Assembly: GCF_016904945.1 (NCBI RefSeq)
Contig: NZ_JADIKF010000035.1
Location: forward strand, 124,001 to 188,000
DNA length: 64,000 bases
Origin: Dyella mobilis
GTDB taxonomy: Bacteria > Pseudomonadota > Gammaproteobacteria > Xanthomonadales > Rhodanobacteraceae
Direction: 5' to 3'
Part shown: in pieces, positions 62,480-64,000 of the stretch
Layout: every line of letters starts with the position of its first letter
Position numbering within the stretch: the first letter of the stretch is position 1
The notes under the pieces: model-generated
Seen by the model: only the letters and a program-made list of their open reading frames with translations
Database searches by the model: none
What the model was told of the DNA's origin: nothing
Position numbers and translations under genes: made by a program

Positions 62480-63451
62480 CTACTTCACACCATAGAAGTC
62501 GACCGCTGCCCGGGGGGCATCTATGGCACTGGTGGTCCGCCCAAGCAAGCGTGGAAAGCGAAACGCAGGTTGGGGAACGACGTGCCCGCCACCGTGCACG
62601 GCATCGAGTTCGGCGACAACTATGCCTTGCTGCAACCAGGTCGTGCGCTCGACCCAGGTGGGGTCGCCTTGCCTGGTCGGCTCCAGCCGAACCGTAACGG
62701 GCGACGAGGTGACGCCATCGCCGGCTGCGAAGGTTTGCACCGACTGCATGGCCGGTTGCGACTGGCCACGACTGGCGAAACCAAACAGCGATACCGTGCC
62801 GCCATGGAATGGGTTGATCGGATCGTCCGTCCCATCGATCACCATCACCGGCGGAGCAGGCTTGCCGGTGGGACACGACGAATCGTCCGGCACAGGCAGG
62901 CTTACCGAGACTGCGGTGATGGCGGCCACCTCATCGGGATGCTCCAGCGCCATGCGGATCGCCATGCTTCCGCCATTCGAATAGCCGAACAGGTAGACCC
63001 GTTTCGGGTCGATCCCCGCCTCGCTCTTCAAACGGGCAATCATGGCCTGGAGAAAGCCGACATCATCGATATTTTCGAGCTTGGCCGGATAAGTGGCCTT
63101 CTTTCGACAGTCGTTCCAGTTGTGCTTGTAGCCATCGGGATAGAGCACGGCAAATTTGCGCTCATCGGCGAGGCGATCGAATTCAAAGCCGGTCCAATGC
63201 CTCATCAAGGCCCCATCCATGAGCGAGCCGTGCAGAACGATGACCAAAGGCGACGCGGGCGGCAAGTCCGCTGGCACATACGCCAGAAAGCTTCGCTGGC
63301 GACCGCCCACATCGATCATTTCGCGATGAGCTGAATGACTGAGCTTCGGTGCGACCGGAAACGGGCTATAGAGAAAATAAAATCCCATGGCCACGATCAT
63401 GGCGATGAACGTCAGTACCGCGATTCCGCCAATGCGCAAAACCTTTCTCAC
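62480..63451 (-). CDS. Polyhydroxybutyrate-depolymerase-like esterase (LpqC type)
   Basis: From GTG 63451 (GGGAGG six bases upstream) the product is 323 residues: one N-terminal membrane segment, then an alpha/beta hydrolase with VIVLHGSLMDG oxyanion region, the nucleophile in FGYSNGGSMA, and the late Asp and His (IDGTDDPINP, then HGGGH). It resembles feruloyl esterases and PHB depolymerases of the LpqC group. It is exported or anchored at the periplasmic face. Confidence 0.85.
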   Translation of the reverse strand: MRKVLRIGGIAVLTFIAMIVAMGFYFLYSPFPVAPKLSHSAHREMIDVGGRQRSFLAYVPADLPPASPLVIVLHGSLMDGALMRHWTGFEFDRLADERKFAVLYPDGYKHNWNDCRKKATYPAKLENIDDVGFLQAMIARLKSEAGIDPKRVYLFGYSNGGSMAIRMALEHPDEVAAITAVSVSLPVPDDSSCPTGKPAPPVMVIDGTDDPINPFHGGTVSLFGFASRGQSQPAMQSVQTFAAGDGVTSSPVTVRLEPTRQGDPTWVERTTWLQQGIVVAELDAVHGGGHVVPQPAFRFPRLLGRTTSAIDAPRAAVDFYGVK

Positions 63452-63553
63452 AAAGGACCTCCCTATCCGGATTTCTTCACCTGATTCGCGAGCGCCAAGC
63501 AACGCCTGCTTCGGTTCGCGCGCAGTGCCGCGATCACGCAACGCTGCCAAACA

Positions 63554-63772
63554 TCACGTGCGGCGACGCTCCCCAATGATGGAGGGGACGGTTAAAGCGG
63601 CCACCACGAAAATGGCAAGCATGCCGACAACCATTGCAGGAAGCAGCCAGGGCGCAGACCCGAAGAACTTGGGGACTACAAATTTCGCAAGCACGTCCCC
63701 CAAGACCGCACCTCCCAGGCCGCAGCCAGCAGTAGCAACGGCTTTACGAAAAGTGATATCACGTTTAGTCAC
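63554..63772 (-). CDS. Small membrane protein
   Basis: The 72-residue product has two hydrophobic segments (about residues 11-33 and 40-64) and a basic C-terminus, ERRRT. It lies upstream of the esterase gene on the same strand. No family recognised. Confidence 0.55.
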   Translation of the reverse strand: MTKRDITFRKAVATAGCGLGGAVLGDVLAKFVVPKFFGSAPWLLPAMVVGMLAIFVVAALTVPSIIGERRRT

Positions 63773-63862
63773 GTCACGTATCCCAGCTGTTTTGCACAGA
63801 TGTCCGAATTAAAAGGCAGCAACACGTGGCTCGCCTGCGCGAGCGACCGCGCGCAACAGATA

Positions 63863-64000
63863 TCAACCATGCCTCGCTCTGGCCGAAACCAGGAAAACCG
63901 CAGAAATCGTGGCGAAACAAACTGCCCCGACACCATAGGCAATGACGACGCCGACCTTATCTATCCCGAATACTTCAAATGCGTGCCATGCAAAAGCCAT
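63863..64000 (-). CDS. End of a membrane protein gene running off the right edge (partial)
   Basis: The last 45 residues of an open frame run from the right edge to a TGA at 63863-63865, with one membrane helix near the end (GVVIAYGVGAVCFATISAVFL) split by the 20-residue limit here only for description as GVVIAYGV and ATISAVFL. An ATG sits exactly at 64000, so the gene could be as short as 45 residues or continue outside. Function unknown. Confidence 0.45.
   Translation of the reverse strand: MAFAWHAFEVFGIDKVGVVIAYGVGAVCFATISAVFLVSARARHG

Overview
The window looks like a chromosomal segment of a GC-rich gammaproteobacterium, most likely in the Rhodanobacteraceae/Xanthomonadales (Dyella, Luteibacter or Frateuria type). 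The pointers are an extended-signal TonB-dependent receptor paired with a LacI regulator, Sec-exported YD-repeat proteins with a detached RHS-core gene, many dispersed palindromic repeats, and a Sec/periplasm-heavy gene content. This is inferred from gene style only; no rRNA, tRNA or CRISPR array was found.

Layout. (1) 1-12.6 kb is core-like: a monooxygenase tail, an unusual peptide-deformylase/PLP-enzyme fusion, a LytS/LytTR two-component pair, a Gfa-like protein, and a periplasmic molybdenum hydroxylase operon (2Fe-2S, Mo and triheme cytochrome c subunits) divergent from its XdhC and MobA-like maturation genes, then an OmpA-type protein. (2) 12.8-29.8 kb is an AT-richer accessory island. 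It starts where an ankyrin-repeat gene is cut off at about 13.2 kb and contains a large secreted YD-repeat (Rhs) shell protein, a separate secreted RHS-core 'tip' gene with a small membrane protein right after it, five related small secreted cysteine-containing proteins, and an array of single immunity-like genes (NTF2-fold, HEAT, DUF4279, ComJ and unknowns). The array is punctuated by a 176-bp element with imperfect terminal inverted repeats (three full copies plus remnants). Short toxin C-terminal tails sit between element ends and the immunity genes.

(3) 30-42.4 kb is a glucan-use locus: a secreted GH64 beta-1,3-glucanase, an MFS transporter, a LacI regulator, a TonB-dependent receptor, a six-hairpin glycosidase-like protein and a GH2 enzyme. 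Paired AGCGCT-centred palindromes lie upstream of both the receptor and the GH64 gene, so one LacI protein probably controls both. (4) 42.4-56.3 kb is ordinary mixed chromosome: an ETHE1-like metallohydrolase, GlxA-type, Lrp-type and LysR-type regulators with adjacent genes, PhzF, EamA and MFS transporters, small cupin/VOC proteins, GNAT and a class C beta-lactamase-like hydrolase. (5) 56.7-64 kb has a tandemly duplicated secreted family whose second copy is truncated, a cluster of unknown small proteins, an S41 peptidase, a polyhydroxybutyrate-depolymerase-like esterase and small membrane proteins.

The most unusual part is the Rhs island: a mosaic in which one promoter-plus-signal-peptide leader is shared by the rhs gene and an immunity-like HEAT gene, and in which a repeat element seems to cut toxin genes and to supply new stop codons.
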